Notes under the pieces: generated by a model
Databases searched by the model: none
The model's input: the letters and a program-made list of their open reading frames with translations, nothing else
What the model was told of the DNA's origin: nothing
Shown: positions 43,964 through 55,274 of the stretch, one piece after another
Layout: each line of letters starts with the position of its first letter
Numbering within the stretch: the stretch's first letter is position 1
Source: Molanna angustata
Lineage: Eukaryota; Arthropoda; Insecta; Trichoptera; Molannidae
Reading direction: 5' to 3'
Assembly: GCA_963576475.1 (NCBI GenBank)
Contig: OY754974.1
Location: forward strand, 8,971,974 to 9,035,973
Length of the DNA: 64,000 bases
Program-made: the position numbers and the translations under genes

Positions 43964-44014
43964 CTTATAAGGCGAAACGATAAACGTAGGTATTAAAGGG
44001 GATCATGTTTGATT

Positions 44015-44150
44015 TTCATTCAATCATTCTACATACCATCACGGCACATCCCACAATGTGAGGTAACCAGCGATAGGTGTGCGGGTGTTCATTGTCTTGA
44101 AAGGAAACACGACACATGCGTGTATACCCACACGTGTCTTTGTGCTTAAT
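44015..44150 (+). repeat. Dispersed motif ACCATCACGG..GTAACCAGCG
   Basis: A copy of a short dispersed repeat: CATTCAATCATTCTACATACC, CACAATGTGAGGTAACCAGC, then CGTGTATACCCACACGTG. Other copies are near 9670, 13790 and 47625; shorter relatives are near 50870 and 53395 (ATGCCATGT..CGCCACAT). Confidence 0.6.
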
Positions 44151-45678
44151 TTTATCCTTATATAACACAATTTAAAAATTAACATAAAAATAATAAAATA
44201 ATTTGATAGGGAAGATATTTGAAGTCAGGAATCTAGAAGTGTAGCTTTATATTCTAATAGAATATATCAAATGAGCGTTACTAAGATTGATTTTGTGATG
44301 ATATATTCAAAAGGAATGTATCGATATTTTGTATGAAATATTGCGAGTAATTGAAACAAGACAATTCGCAAAGGGAATAATTAATATGGCCCTATTGCCA
44401 GGGCCGGCAAATGGTGAAGTTGTTCCGGGCGCTTAGAAAAATGGGGCGCTTAAAAAATAAAATGATGATCATTTTTCAGTCATTTTTTGAATATATTGCA
44501 CTATGCGTTGGAAACTAAAGAACCGGCCCAGTCTATTGGCTATTCCCTCTTAACCCGTGTTCGTGGGTCGTCTGACCAAAACCACATCTCCTCCTGGGTA
44601 TAAATTGAATAACTTTGTAGGGAGGCCGGGTGGGTGATGGAGCCCTCGTTTATTTTCAAAAATGTCCTCGTGAAATTTTACTGTCTCTGGCCTCTGGAAA
44701 AGGATTTACTTTTATGTCAGAACCGTTTTATTAACCGCAAAAATGTATCGAGGTGCCCAAGAGCGGTAATAAAACACGATTAATAGTATTCGTACGTGTA
44801 TATCACTTTTGGAAAAGGTCAGCCCTGAATACAAATTAAATCACTACGTGTTTCAGAGAGTAGATTAATAATATTTTCGATATATTTTTTTTAACACTTT
44901 CTTAACCGAAATATGAAATCATTATGAAAAAAATATGTTTCATAAAAAATAGGCAAAATATGTGTTTTTAAAGAGATTTGGATAATTTATATTTATATTT
45001 TTTCCTTTTTTTGGAAATTTTAACGATTCCAATTATCATCATTCATATATTAAACTATAGACTTTTCATAAAATAAAAAAGTTTCATTTTTATTTATTAT
45101 TAGAGATTGAAGGATATATAATTACATATTAAAAAAAATATAGCATTCTAGAAAACAAAAAAAAACTCACATTTATTAAATTTTGAATAACCGTGTTTAG
45201 CAAGAAAATCACATTTCGCAATAACCGAATTTTCATCTGTCAAAATGCGGTCACTAAAGAAGTTTTCGTCATTCTCAGTATTGTAAGCGATCAAAAATTT
45301 TGTGATTAATAATTAAGAAGAGAAATAACACAGCTGATAACAATTTTCATTGACATATACGTAAAATACATCAATGATTCCAATTGGAATCATCGGTCAA
45401 GAAAAAGAAGAATAGCTGTATTCAATAATAGGTATGTCAACACTTTCTTAAGAATAATATTTTTTCTGAAGTTAAGGAATTAGAAGTATTAATTATTAAT
45501 TTATTTATTTGGAAGACAACACACACCGTAAAATAAATTATATTTTTAAAATAAAGATTATTTGATTAATATAAAAGCCAATTACAGGTTGTCACTGGAG
45601 TTATTGTATATTAAGATAAGTTAGGAATAGTAATATATTTTGGTGAAATATTTTGTGAATGGTGTGTGAAATTGTATT
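44151..45678. other. AT-rich DNA, one possible hAT-type end
   Basis: No gene seen. CCAGGGCCGGCAAATGG (about 44398) followed by GGGCGCTTAGAAAAATGGGG resembles a hAT-family terminus, but no matching opposite end was located. Confidence 0.35.
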
Positions 45679-45689
45679 ATAATATAATT

Positions 45690-46261
45690 CTTCTTCTTCT
45701 TCTTTTGAATAGACCTTCAGGTCTGTTTTTTAAGAGGCCTGCTCTTCCTGCGAAGTGGACCCCCAGCTATCCCTCCATCTTTTTGGCGGTCTACCGCGAG
45801 GACGGGTTCCGTGAGGCTGATTGTGAAGCACGATATGAGGTAGTCTGGTGCTGTCCATCCTTTGGACATGACCATACCAGTCCCTCCTCCGCTGCCTGCT
45901 CCATCTGATGATATCGTCAACCTCACATAGTTCCCTTATTCTGGAGTTCCTCACTCGGTCTCTCAGGGTTTTGCCTGCAATAGCTCTCAATGTCCTCATT
46001 TCTGAAGTCCTCAACATTTGTTTGCTTCTGTGTCTGCTCGTGCCTCTATACCATATGTCATCACTGGTCTTACGCATGCTTTGTAGATTCTCACTTTGCT
46101 TTTAATGGCCATATCCTCATTTTTCCAAATAATGGAATTTAGGGCGCCCGAGACTGCAGCTGCCTTATTGACTTGGCTCTGAATTTCTTCGCAGAGGGCA
46201 GCATCTTCTGTTATGTCAATTCCTAGGTATCTAAAGGTATTAACCTATAATAAAGGTATTA
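45690..46261 (-). mobile_element. 5'-truncated RTE-like LINE with target duplication
   Basis: A minus-strand LINE 3' end with a (GAA)n tail at 45690-45705. Its frame (45730-46077) encodes the family's typical C-terminus: IAGKTLRDRVRNSRIRELC, RRRDWYGHVQRM and RGRPPKRWRDSW. It is flanked by the 11-bp direct repeat ATAATATAATT (45679-45689 and 46262-46272), so the insertion borders are clear. The polymerase domain is missing. Endonuclease-reverse transcriptases with this tail are common in insects; RTE versus a related clade is not settled. Confidence 0.82.
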
Positions 46262-46272
46262 ATAATATAATT

Positions 46273-46790
46273 GTGTGCAGTAAATTAAGTGTTGAGTTTG
46301 ATTATGAGGATGAAATATTAAGTTTGATATATTTTTTAAATGTGGGGGCGCTAAGTAAGAATATGTCGATCTCTTGGAAATGCCTATTGTATGTATTACA
46401 GATTATGTACATTGTTGCATGTTGAGCATAGTTGGTGTGTTGAGTGGTTAGGTTTAAAAGGGGAGTGTATCTAGTTCTACGGGTAGGGATGTTGAAAGAT
46501 ATATAATTTAAAAGAGCAGGAGAGTCAATTTTATTAACTAAGAATATTGTGGAGAAGCATCATATCAGATAAAGTAGGTACGTCTGTTTTCGAGTGAATC
46601 AATGCAGTAGTAAATCCTTGCCTCACTTGCCTATCATTAATGGAATAAAAGAAATTAGATTAATTTGTATTCCAATTCATATGTAAATTCAAGAATTAGT
46701 TGAAAATATTGCTTCTTTCTACAGTGTTTCAAGTGTGAGTCCCAATGACTGTTAAGTTGAATCCATACATCGATAACGAAACAAACATAT
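46273..46790. other. AT-rich DNA, no gene seen
   Basis: Frames here are short and without recognisable features. Confidence 0.35.
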
Positions 46791-46795
46791 TTCAT

Positions 46796-47015
46796 GTAGT
46801 GATGAGCAAAAGTCTTGAAAGTCTTGCAGTCTTGGTCTTGCAAGACCAAGACCATGACTGCGTGAGTCGCTGCAAGTCAAAGACCAGGATTTGGAATACC
46901 AAGAATCTTGCAAGAGTCTTCCTGTTAATCGTCTCACAAATCCAGACTGAAAACAGGGCAACTGTATATTTTTCCTCTGGAGTTAGATATTTAACTAACT
47001 GAGTCACAAAAGCTG
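46796..47015 (-). repeat. CTTG-rich inverted repeat and SINE remnant
   Basis: 46796-46920 is rich in GTCTTG and CAAGAC, with CTTGGTCTTGCAAGACCAAG forming a perfect palindrome (about 46834). From 46921 a reversed SINE remnant follows: on the minus strand ACTCAGTTAGTTAAATATCT, then GTTTTCAGTCTGGATTTGTG. Confidence 0.5.
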
Positions 47016-47155
47016 ACATGTCATGTACTTATTGTATTGTAGATGAATCGATCGTGATATTTTTTTAATATGTCCTTGAAACAAGTACATTTTCATCCTC
47101 ATACATTCCCTAAATTAAGCACAAATGCTTGTTCTATAGGTGAACGAAATTGATT

Positions 47156-47216
47156 GTGGCAGGATTCGAACTCGCGACCACAGAATTACTAACCAGCGCG
47201 CTATACGCTCTGCCAC
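47156..47216 (-). repeat. Truncated tRNA-like sequence
   Basis: On the minus strand GTGGCAG at one end pairs perfectly with CTGCCAC at the other, and AGTTCGAATCC is an exact pol III B box and T loop. The total is only 61 nt and the D and anticodon arms do not fold well (TTAGTAA would be the anticodon loop), so it is a tRNA-derived relic rather than a working tRNA gene. Confidence 0.5.
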
Positions 47217-47611
47217 CACTCATCCATATATATGTTTAGTTTAATAATTTTTATTTTATCAACCATTAAAAACATATTAAGTATTCTATTCTGTTAGTAT
47301 TTAATTTGGTAAACAAATACACAGTTATAGGCAATAGGCAGTCTAATAACAAACAATATACTAAGGTACATATTCATATTAATATAATAGAATATTCCAG
47401 AATGTTTTTCCTTTCAATTCCATCTGTCCCTGGAATAACGTAATTCTCATTTTATTTCCCGTAATATTCTTACTGAGGTTAATTCTTCTATAGATTTACT
47501 GTTTATTTCCTGTTTTTATTAGCTTATATTTTCGGATAATTCTTCCCTCTGAAGATGCTTTTGTTGAATATTGATACCGTTTTTTCTATGGCAAGGAAAT
47601 ATTATTAAATC

Positions 47612-47690
47612 ATTCATTTATACCATCACGTCATAAGCCCACAATGTGGGGTAACCAGCGACAAGTGTGCGAATGTGCATTACCTAATAA
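47612..47690 (+). repeat. Dispersed motif copy next to SINE
   Basis: ATACCATCACGTCATAAGCC followed by CACAATGTGGGGTAACCAGC, related to the copy at 44015-44150 and lying just upstream of the SINE-like copy. Confidence 0.6.
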
Positions 47691-47754
47691 AAGGACCGAA
47701 AACTATGAATATAAGTGGAAGCATTATTTTTTTACGAATCAAATAAGAATTGCC

Positions 47755-47955
47755 TTCGGGGTTCACTGGGTTAGGTATCTGACTGCTGATCCAAAGATCC
47801 CGGGTTCGATTCCCGGTAGAGACACAGTTTTTAATTTTGTTTTCAGTCTGGATCTGTGAGAAGATAAATATCGTAAGTCTCCAGAACATGGCTACTTGTT
47901 ATTGGCTGCGTGTTAAATTAATATTTGATATAATACCTTTTAGTTGCCAGAGAAG
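47755..47955 (+). repeat. tRNA-derived SINE-like copy, best preserved
   Basis: The head resembles a tRNA: TTCACTGGGTTAGGTATCTG (A-box region) and CCGGGTTCGATTCCCGG, a complete T arm with the exact B box GGTTCGATTCC (47803-47813). The body is GTTTTCAGTCTGGATCTGTG, GATAAATATCG, ACTTGTTATTGGCTGCGTG and GAGAAGCAATA. Related bodies occur near 16080, 19680, 46930 and 54825, which supports a dispersed pol III-derived family. Confidence 0.7.
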
Positions 47956-48000
47956 CAATATAGTAATAATAAAAAATAGAAATTTATGATGTAATGAGCG

Positions 48001-48112
48001 TAGCGCTAACTGGGGAAGGGTCTTTGCTGTGTCAACAGATATGGGCAAAGACCCTAGTATAACAGAAATTTTAGTTTCTGGGTTCGATCCCCAGCAGAGG
48101 ACAATTTTTTTT
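48001..48112 (+). ncRNA. Possible pol III unit: three hairpins and T run
   Basis: Three consecutive perfect stems: GGGTCTTTGC/GCAAAGACCC (about 48018-48055), CAGAAA/TTTCTG (about 48063-48080) and CTGGG/CCCAG around TTCGATC (about 48078-48094), the last being a T arm with a B box. A run of T follows at about 48104, as in pol III terminators. No matching A box or acceptor stem is evident. It may be a rearranged tRNA-derived SINE or a small RNA. Confidence 0.35.
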
Positions 48113-48217
48113 AAATTAATTTCTCACGAAAATATTACTTAGCTAGGAATGCTGGTTAGTTGTATAAAATTGCAATAAATTCGCCACTTGCTCATGGCGC
48201 AAGGCAGTCTTATTATT

Positions 48218-48755
48218 TACAAAAGATCGAATATTTTAATAGTTGCTTAAACGCAAACATTGGAATTTTTTTCTTCTCAGGAAAATTTTAACATCTCAAT
48301 AGAGATTTGTTAAAAATTTGTCATTAAATATTATTGACTCTCGACAGGTTAAAAAATTAAATTTTCGCGTATATGCAATTATAAAAATATTCGATTTAAA
48401 TATGTACACATTGGTACAAGCAAATAAAAAAGTTTAAAATGAACTTATTATTCTGGCGCGGTTCAGGAGTGAGATCTGTGTAAAAGCATTGTCACCTCAT
48501 GTATAATGAATGTTGCTTTCATTGTTTACAAACCACTATCTCAATAGATGGCGATACAAAAAAGTTTCTTTGTCACTCCATAGATGGCGATGGTGTTTAA
48601 TAGGGAACTCGATACGAAGGCATAATTGGTGAAAGTTGTTCAAGACTATAAAGTGATCATGTAAACTAGCCGATGACAGGTCGTAAGCCCTGTAGGTGCC
48701 TTGAGTTCCTGGTTCTCCAATGATATTCCAACTTCGTCTCTATTGGGATGTTAAA
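48218..48755 (+). repeat. Dispersed family X, longest plus-strand copy
   Basis: About 540 bp. Recognisable order: ATCGAATATT and CGCAAACATTGG near the left, TCTCAATAGAGATTTGTTAA, a TTGACTCTCGACAGG segment, CAGGAGTGAGATC, TCTCAATAGATGGCGATA, CATAGATGGCGATGG, GGCATAATTGGTGAA, then the conserved end CGATGACAGGTCGTAAGCCC to CTTCGTCTCTATTGGGATG. The copy at 55275-55775 has the same order reversed. Confidence 0.7.
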
Positions 48756-49093
48756 AAATTATCGGATATTTATCGGAATGTATTCATTTTTACTTTGCTT
48801 TGTTTATTTTTGTTGTTTAAATTGAATAATATGTTATACTGTTTATTTATTTATTTTTCTTCTTCTTTTATGTCTAGTTATTTTTATCATTTACCTTTTT
48901 TTTCTTATATTATGTTGTTTTATATTGTCCTTCCTTTAACTACTTACGTTTTTTTATTATGTACCTATATTATCGATGTATTTACACTTATTGTTGTTTT
49001 GTTGTTCCTACATTGTTGTATTTATTTTGTATTTTTTTGTAAATGCCCTATTAAGGGCGTATATATATAATAAAATAAATAAATAAAATAAAA
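48756..49093 (+). repeat. T-rich stretch ending in a LINE-like tail
   Basis: A low-complexity, T-rich segment gives a hydrophobic-looking frame (48720-49070) with no credible coding bias. It ends GTAAATGCCCTATTAAGGGC and AATAAAATAAATAAATAAAA, as in LINE 3' ends. No coding motifs. Confidence 0.4.
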
Positions 49094-50404
49094 TTTATAA
49101 ATTGTCTTTCATCGGAGAGACTGAGAACAAGCTGCCGCACTTAGGGGTCTAGTATGAGCGAATTGTGATATGACTTGTCACAAAAAAATTGTGACAACCT
49201 ATGACTTATCCTATGACAAATTATAGGAAATCACATTTTTTAAGTCAAATCATAGATATCACATTCTTAGTCATACTATAGTTCGCTTATAGGTACTAGC
49301 AGGTACCTACTAAAGACTATAGTTCGCTTATAGGTAGGTACTAGCAGGTACTAAAGACTCCTTAGATATTTATTTATTTATTTTCTTTGGGAAGCCACAG
49401 CTCATTTACAGTTTAATGATACAATGTTATTTTACAGTGTTAGATAAAAAAAAGCATTTCATAAACATAATATAAAAACAAATAACAGTTTACAAGCCAA
49501 AAACATTCATACACAACCTTCACACACACCCTCACACATATTAAATTCGAAATTGTGCTAAAATCATTCATTCAATTCATTTGACGTCGGTTATGCAGCT
49601 TTCTGAGAGCCAGCTAGTATTTCATGTAGTTTTTACCAGTAAAAAGTTTTATATCTGTGATAATATTAAATATACCATACCCCAGAGATTCCATTCCGTT
49701 TTTGAATTCCGCTACTAAAACCTCATCCATATTTAAGGGAAAGTAAGACCGAAAGAATTTCATAAAATATACATTGAAAATTATGTTTTCCTTTGTGTAT
49801 GAGTTTTCTTATGAGAGAGTGATACAAACTTAATGATAAACAATGTGTATTGTAGCGTCCAACACACAAAGGTTTACTCTATACTAAAAATGACTAATGT
49901 AGGTAATGGATACCCAAAATTATACTGGTATCTGGGTATCAAATAAACATATAAATCTTATTTTATTAATTTCTCACACCACGCTCTACAACAACAACTA
50001 GGAAACCCTGTTCTAGGGCTAGCAGTATACAATTTTGACAGTGACAATACAATTTTGAACTGGATGACAGTTCCGCTAACACTAGGAAGACACACATATC
50101 ACAATACTACTCATAACCACTACTTCAACAATCATCATAACAGACAGACACATAGCACACACAGACAGATCAACTAGGTCCAAAATCCCGTCATAATACC
50201 ATGAAACTGTTATCAGCAGGCATTTATAGTCAATCCAATCGCTGTCCCAAAAAAAGAAACTACGTCATGACCTTGGATATCTGTCAATGTTGTCTGGTAC
50301 ATTGGTGTAGTTGATTTGACTCGCATGCGTCCCAGAATAAGGGGCTATATAAACTTAAACATCTCAATTTCAAATCAAATCCCTCAAATATTTTAAACAA
50401 TGTG
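49094..50404. other. AT-rich DNA, local duplications, LINE-like relic
   Basis: TATAGTTCGCTTATAGGTA is duplicated at about 49275 and 49318. At 49370-49790 a (TAAA)n tail in reverse is followed on the minus strand by a short open stretch, FPLNMDEVLVAEF then NGMESLGYG, which I do not recognise; a retroelement 3' end is likely. Otherwise nothing identifiable. Confidence 0.4.
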
Positions 50405-50740
50405 TTTCTAGAAAAAATAGAATACGGCTTTTCAACATTTCTCTAGTGAATGTTCGTCAAACAATTTTTAAATTCAGCATAAATTCTCATAAAAAAAATA
50501 TTAAAAATATCCTTTTTTACAGCATTTTTTAAAATCACTCCATAATTATGTGGCGTAGAGAAATAAATCTTTTCTATGCTTAAAGAGTGCATAAAATCAA
50601 AGTGAATGACCGATATATTTTTTTCATTTCAACTAAGGTTTGCTCTTAAAATGTAAAAAATCAACCGACAATTTAAATCACGTATAAACCTTTTTAAATG
50701 CACGCCATAGTTACCTTCACTAACGCGTAATTTCATAGTG
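50405..50740 (+). repeat. Dispersed repeat shared with 20.2-20.96 kb
   Basis: TCTCTAGTGAATGTTCGTCA, TAAAGAGTGCATAAAATC, GTGAATGACCGATATAT and CAATTTAAATCACGTATAAA occur in the same order as at 20220-20960. This copy lacks the family X insertion present there. Confidence 0.6.
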
Positions 50741-50979
50741 CATTGAGCGTTTTTAATTTATCATGTTTTCAGTCACTAAGTTTAGTGTTGTATGTTCTCT
50801 TAAATCAAATAGAATATTTTTATGTATTACTCAAAGAGCAAATATATATATATATATATCATTATGCCATGTACCTTTACGGTGTAAGCAGAAACAACCG
50901 AACGCCACATAATTCTATTCATTTCTTGGAGAACACGTCCTCTCGTTCCATTCCTATACTTTCTTAATCAAACGTTCTT

Positions 50980-52040
50980 CACTCATTCTTTCATAGTAAT
51001 TATTTATATTCTGTGGAGAATGATCGCAGTCCCGATGGAATGACTTTGTTAGACCTACGTTCCTCATTCATTCTTCCATAGTAATTATTTATATTCTGTG
51101 GAGGTTGATCGTCGTCCCGATGGAATGACGTTCCTCACTCGTTCTTCCATAGTATTTTTTATATTCTGTGGAGATTGATCGCCGTCCCGATGGAATGACG
51201 TTCCTCACTCATTCTTCCATAGTAATTATTTATATTCTGTGGAGATTGATCGCCGTCCCGATGGAATAACCTTGTTAGACCTACGTTCCTTACTCAATCT
51301 CACATAGTAATTATTTATATTCTGTGGAGATTGATCGCCGTTCCGATGGAATAACCTTGTTAGACCTACGTTCCTTACTCATTCTCACATAGTAATTATT
51401 TATATTCTGTGGAGATTGATCGCCGTCCCGATGGAATAACCTTGTTAGACCTACGTTCCTTACTCATTCTCACATAGTAATTATTTATATTCTGTGGAGA
51501 TTGATCGCCGTCCCGATGGAATAACCTTGTTAGACCTACGTTCCTTACTCATTCTCACATAGTAATTATTTATATTCTGTGGAGATTGATCGCCGTCCCG
51601 ATGGAATAAACTTGTTAGACCTTCGTTCCTTACTCATTCTCACATAGTAATTATTTATATTCTGTGGAGATTGATCGCCGTCCCGATGGAATAACCTTGT
51701 TAGACCTACGTTCCTTACTCATTCTCACATAGTAAATATTTATATTTTGTGGAGATTGATCGCCGTCCCGATGGAATAACCTTGTTAGACCTACGTTCCT
51801 TACTCATTCTCACATAGTAATTATTTATATTCTGTGGAGATTGATCGCCGTCCCGATGGAATAACCTTGTTAGACCTACGTTCCTTATTCATTCTCACAT
51901 AGTAATTATTTATATTCTGTGGAGATTGATCGCCGTCCCGATGGAATAACCTTGTTAGACCTACTTTCCTCACTCATTCTTCCAAAGTAATTATTTATAT
52001 TCTGTGGAGATTGATCGCCGTCCCGATGGAATTACCTTGT
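50980..52040 (+). repeat. 85-bp minisatellite, 13 units
   Basis: Thirteen units, each with TTATATTCTGTGGAGATTGA and CGCCGTCCCGATGGAAT. The spacing is 85 bp except for two early units of 70-71 bp that lack the CTTGTTAGACCTA segment. The central units are nearly identical; the edges are more diverged (ATTCTTCCATAG rather than ATTCTCACATAG), as expected from expansion in the middle of an array. Confidence 0.93.
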
Positions 52041-53850
52041 TACAGGATATTCAATTACTGTTTGATTTACTTTATGCATGCAGGCCATACGCAGAGTGAT
52101 TAATTGTAGTCATGAGGCCTTAGCAGGAAAAAAAGAAGAAGAAATTCATAATAATTCATTCTTGGTTTCTTCGTATCAGAAAAATCTTTATAAAATAAAT
52201 TTATCTTAGGTTCTAAATAGTCGATAGAATATTCCAGCTACAGCGTTCTCCTTTAGAAAATCTATTGTTTTAGACATAATCTTCCCTCGAGAATTTCTCA
52301 GAAAGGATTTGGCGAAGGATTCTGTTTATGTTGTTGTAGGAGCTTCACGAACATTTTTCATAACTTTACCAACATTTTTTTTTCTCTCTCTCTCTTTAAA
52401 GCCAAAGGGATATTCAATTTAAACGATCGTTAAAAATGTGCTTTAATTTTATGAAACATCAACGAATTGTTGAACCTTGCAAAATTTAATCTCGGAATTT
52501 TATGTTTTATCTATTAAACATTATATTGATTTGTGTTTATATAGTTTATAGATAAACTGGAATAAAATTCGGAAAGTTAAGCTCTGATTCTAGATTATGT
52601 TTATGATATTAACATTATTGCTATGTTTCTGCATGAAGTGTTTCCTTAGTCTCTGAAGAGCGGACAGAAGTTAAATGTAAGTTGGTCAACACATTTAATC
52701 TACATATCAAAAAGATCTACCTTTTTACTTAAAGACAAAATGTGCCTTTTTACTAAAATGATAATATTTTTACTAGTATCAAAAATGAAATAAGCAAAAG
52801 TACGATCTTTTTTTTAAATTGGAAAAAATGAAACAATAACAAGACTTACTCGTACATATGTAATTCGTGATTCCCAAAGCCATATTCGAAAACCAATTTT
52901 ATTTTAATATGCAGTGTGCATATTAAAATATTATTGCTAATTTAATAGGATTACATAATTGCTAATTAATAGAAAAAAACAGAACGCGAAATCTAACAAA
53001 ATCTTCTCGCATCTTCTTAGAAAATCTATATTATACTTCAACCTATAGATGCATAAAAATCACACATCGTTGATGCATAAACGCCACGGATAACCAAACC
53101 GCCCTCATTTTCATACCATCTTTTATGTATGCTCTTCGATTTCTTATTACTGCGCTTTCAGATTTCAATGATTCTTTTTTCGTTAGAAAGGGGTCATTTT
53201 CTGATTGGTCCCATATTAATTTGGTTAAGATCTAATTGAGGGATCCATGAGAAAATCATCAAAATCTCCAATGTAAGTTTTATCGAATAGGACTCAAACT
53301 CTCAATTTCCAAAGGCGTCTGCAATCTGTATAACTCGTATTATTGTATAGGCGAATTGTATGAAATATATTATTACTACTACATACATATATACATACCA
53401 TCATGCCATGTCCCTCATGGTGTGCAGAGAGAACCAAACGCCACATTTTTTTTCTATCTTGACACACATTAGTTTTGAAGTCGGTTTTTTAATATGAAAG
53501 ATATGTGATGAGTTCTAAATTTGTAATTGCGATTTGTCTAAATTTGGATTCGCAAACCGCGTAATCAGAAACTTTGTTCTTGTACTATTCCCATATTCTG
53601 TATGTGAATGTGAAGAAGCGTTCATTGTACATATAACTGCTGCTTATTCTTATTTACATTGTGAAGTATATCTGAAATGGCACTCTGGCGAGCAATTCAT
53701 TTCAGTATGTATTATTGGTGTATATGGAATCTAAACAAGCGTTATATTATTACTTACATACGTTCATATGCGGGTGTATTACCTTTATATTAATACAAAA
53801 CCTAAGATGAGTTTCATTAATATGTACGAAGCAAAAGATATAACCGTATT
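52041..53850. other. AT-rich DNA, no gene seen
   Basis: No convincing coding frame. A relative of the ATGCCATGT..CGCCACAT motif lies at about 53395-53450. Confidence 0.4.
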
Positions 53851-54549
53851 TCAACAAAAGTCCTTTATTTTTACCATCTACGGAAAAAATAAATGGATTT
53901 CTAGAGACCTATGGGGCGCAGTATTTCAATTTCAACTTTTATGGTGAATGTGGAGAGTTATAATTTCATAAATTCACTTTTTAAAAGAGCCTCTCTTTAC
54001 CAGATATTTAAAGATCATTTCATAAGAAATTTATATCCAACCTCTAATTCAAGAAAACATCCAAGAAGAAAGACAAACATTGATATATCATTATTAAAAA
54101 CAACTACCGGCCAGCTCCATTATACATACCAAGGTGTTAAATGGTTTAATGAGCTGACCGGTAAATATAAATTAAATACAAATGATTTTGAAAACTATAA
54201 AAATGCTGATAAGTCTCTTTTTATTTTATAACTTCTTAATGGAATTGTTTAATATTTAATGTATTTTAATTGCATGTTTTTTTCTGTTCTGTATTTTAAT
54301 TGCATGTTTTTTCCTGTTCTTTATTTTTCTTTTGATATTGTGTACATTATTGGTTTTTGATGAATTATGATAATGAAGATTAATTTTTAGTTTACAAAGG
54401 AATCCCCCCCAAACCACGACTATAAGCTCTTTGTGGGGGGTAATATGAATAAAATATTTTTTGTGTATGCTATTATAAGTATTGTAAATTGTTATATTTT
54501 AATTCAATATAAATAAATAAATAAAAAAAAAAAAATAAATAAAAAAAAT
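53850..54549 (+). pseudogene. 5'-truncated LINE 3' end
   Basis: The open frame at 53911-54231 encodes a LINE C-terminus: LYQIFKDHF, then TTTGQLHYTYQGVKWFNEL, matching the YxGvkxwNxL pattern after the reverse transcriptase thumb. A long 3' untranslated region with a CCCCCCAAAC/GTGGGGGG inverted pair (about 54407-54438) ends in AAATAAATAAATAAAAAAAA (about 54512). The polymerase core is missing. Confidence 0.65.
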
Positions 54550-55274
54550 CTAAGCGTATTTTTGTAACTTACTTTCTGTGTCCGGAACACCATCATATTC
54601 GTAGCCCCTAATATTCGGTCACCCAATTTCCACTAGCGTTTGCTACCATTGTATCTTGGTGCGCGCATGTCGCCTCTATCATGAGACTTGACAGTGGATA
54701 CATGTTGTCATCTCTGGCACTACACTCTCAGGTGTCCCCCTCTCTGTAACCCCATTTCTTGAGGTCACTGTAACAGCAGGAGGCACCCGTTCTGAGCCTA
54801 TTGAGCGATCTCCATTTTGGAGTCTGGATCTGTGAGTATCTAGAATGCGGCAACTTGTTATGGATGCGTGTTAAATTATTATTAGATATGGTACCACAAG
54901 GAAGCTTATATCCTACTGACACGTGTTAATATTTCATTTTCACTAAATTTAAAGATTGAGTCAAAATATCCCAAACGGCAATCATCAAACATTAAGATCG
55001 TCTATAATACCGAGTACTTAACTACTCTTTGTAGAAATTGGGTAGATAATAAAGCGGCTAACTATGATCGCAGTTTATGCATTAACGGAACATTAAATCG
55101 GAATAATCAAGATGGACAACACAGTAAATAAACTTCCAGTAAAATACTAAATTCTACAATCTACGTCGCCAGATTAAAAGAAGCGTTATTTTAGTATTTT
55201 TTATCGATAAAATTGACTAATTTCTTGCTTTTTCTGTTCATGAAAATAAATGAGTCTATTTATTTAACAGATTT
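54550..55274. other. AT-rich DNA with a SINE fragment
   Basis: At about 54820-54905 is a SINE-like body (GAGTCTGGATCTGTGAGTAT, GCGGCAACTTGTTATGG, GCGTGTTAAATTATTATTAG). No gene seen. Confidence 0.4.

Noticed and set aside
44398..44470. hAT-type transposon starting CCAGGGCCGGC
   Set aside because: Only one possible end was found; no opposite terminus or 8-bp duplication could be located.
47156..47216. A tRNA gene on the minus strand
   Set aside because: The acceptor stem and T arm are good, but it is only 61 nt and lacks proper D and anticodon arms.
48720..49070. 116-codon frame that looks like a multi-pass membrane protein
   Set aside because: T-rich low-complexity DNA gives Phe/Leu-rich peptides. 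It begins inside a family X repeat and ends in a LINE-like tail.
50980..52040. CRISPR-like array
   Set aside because: The whole 85-bp unit is repeated without unique spacers and the genome context is insect. It is a minisatellite.
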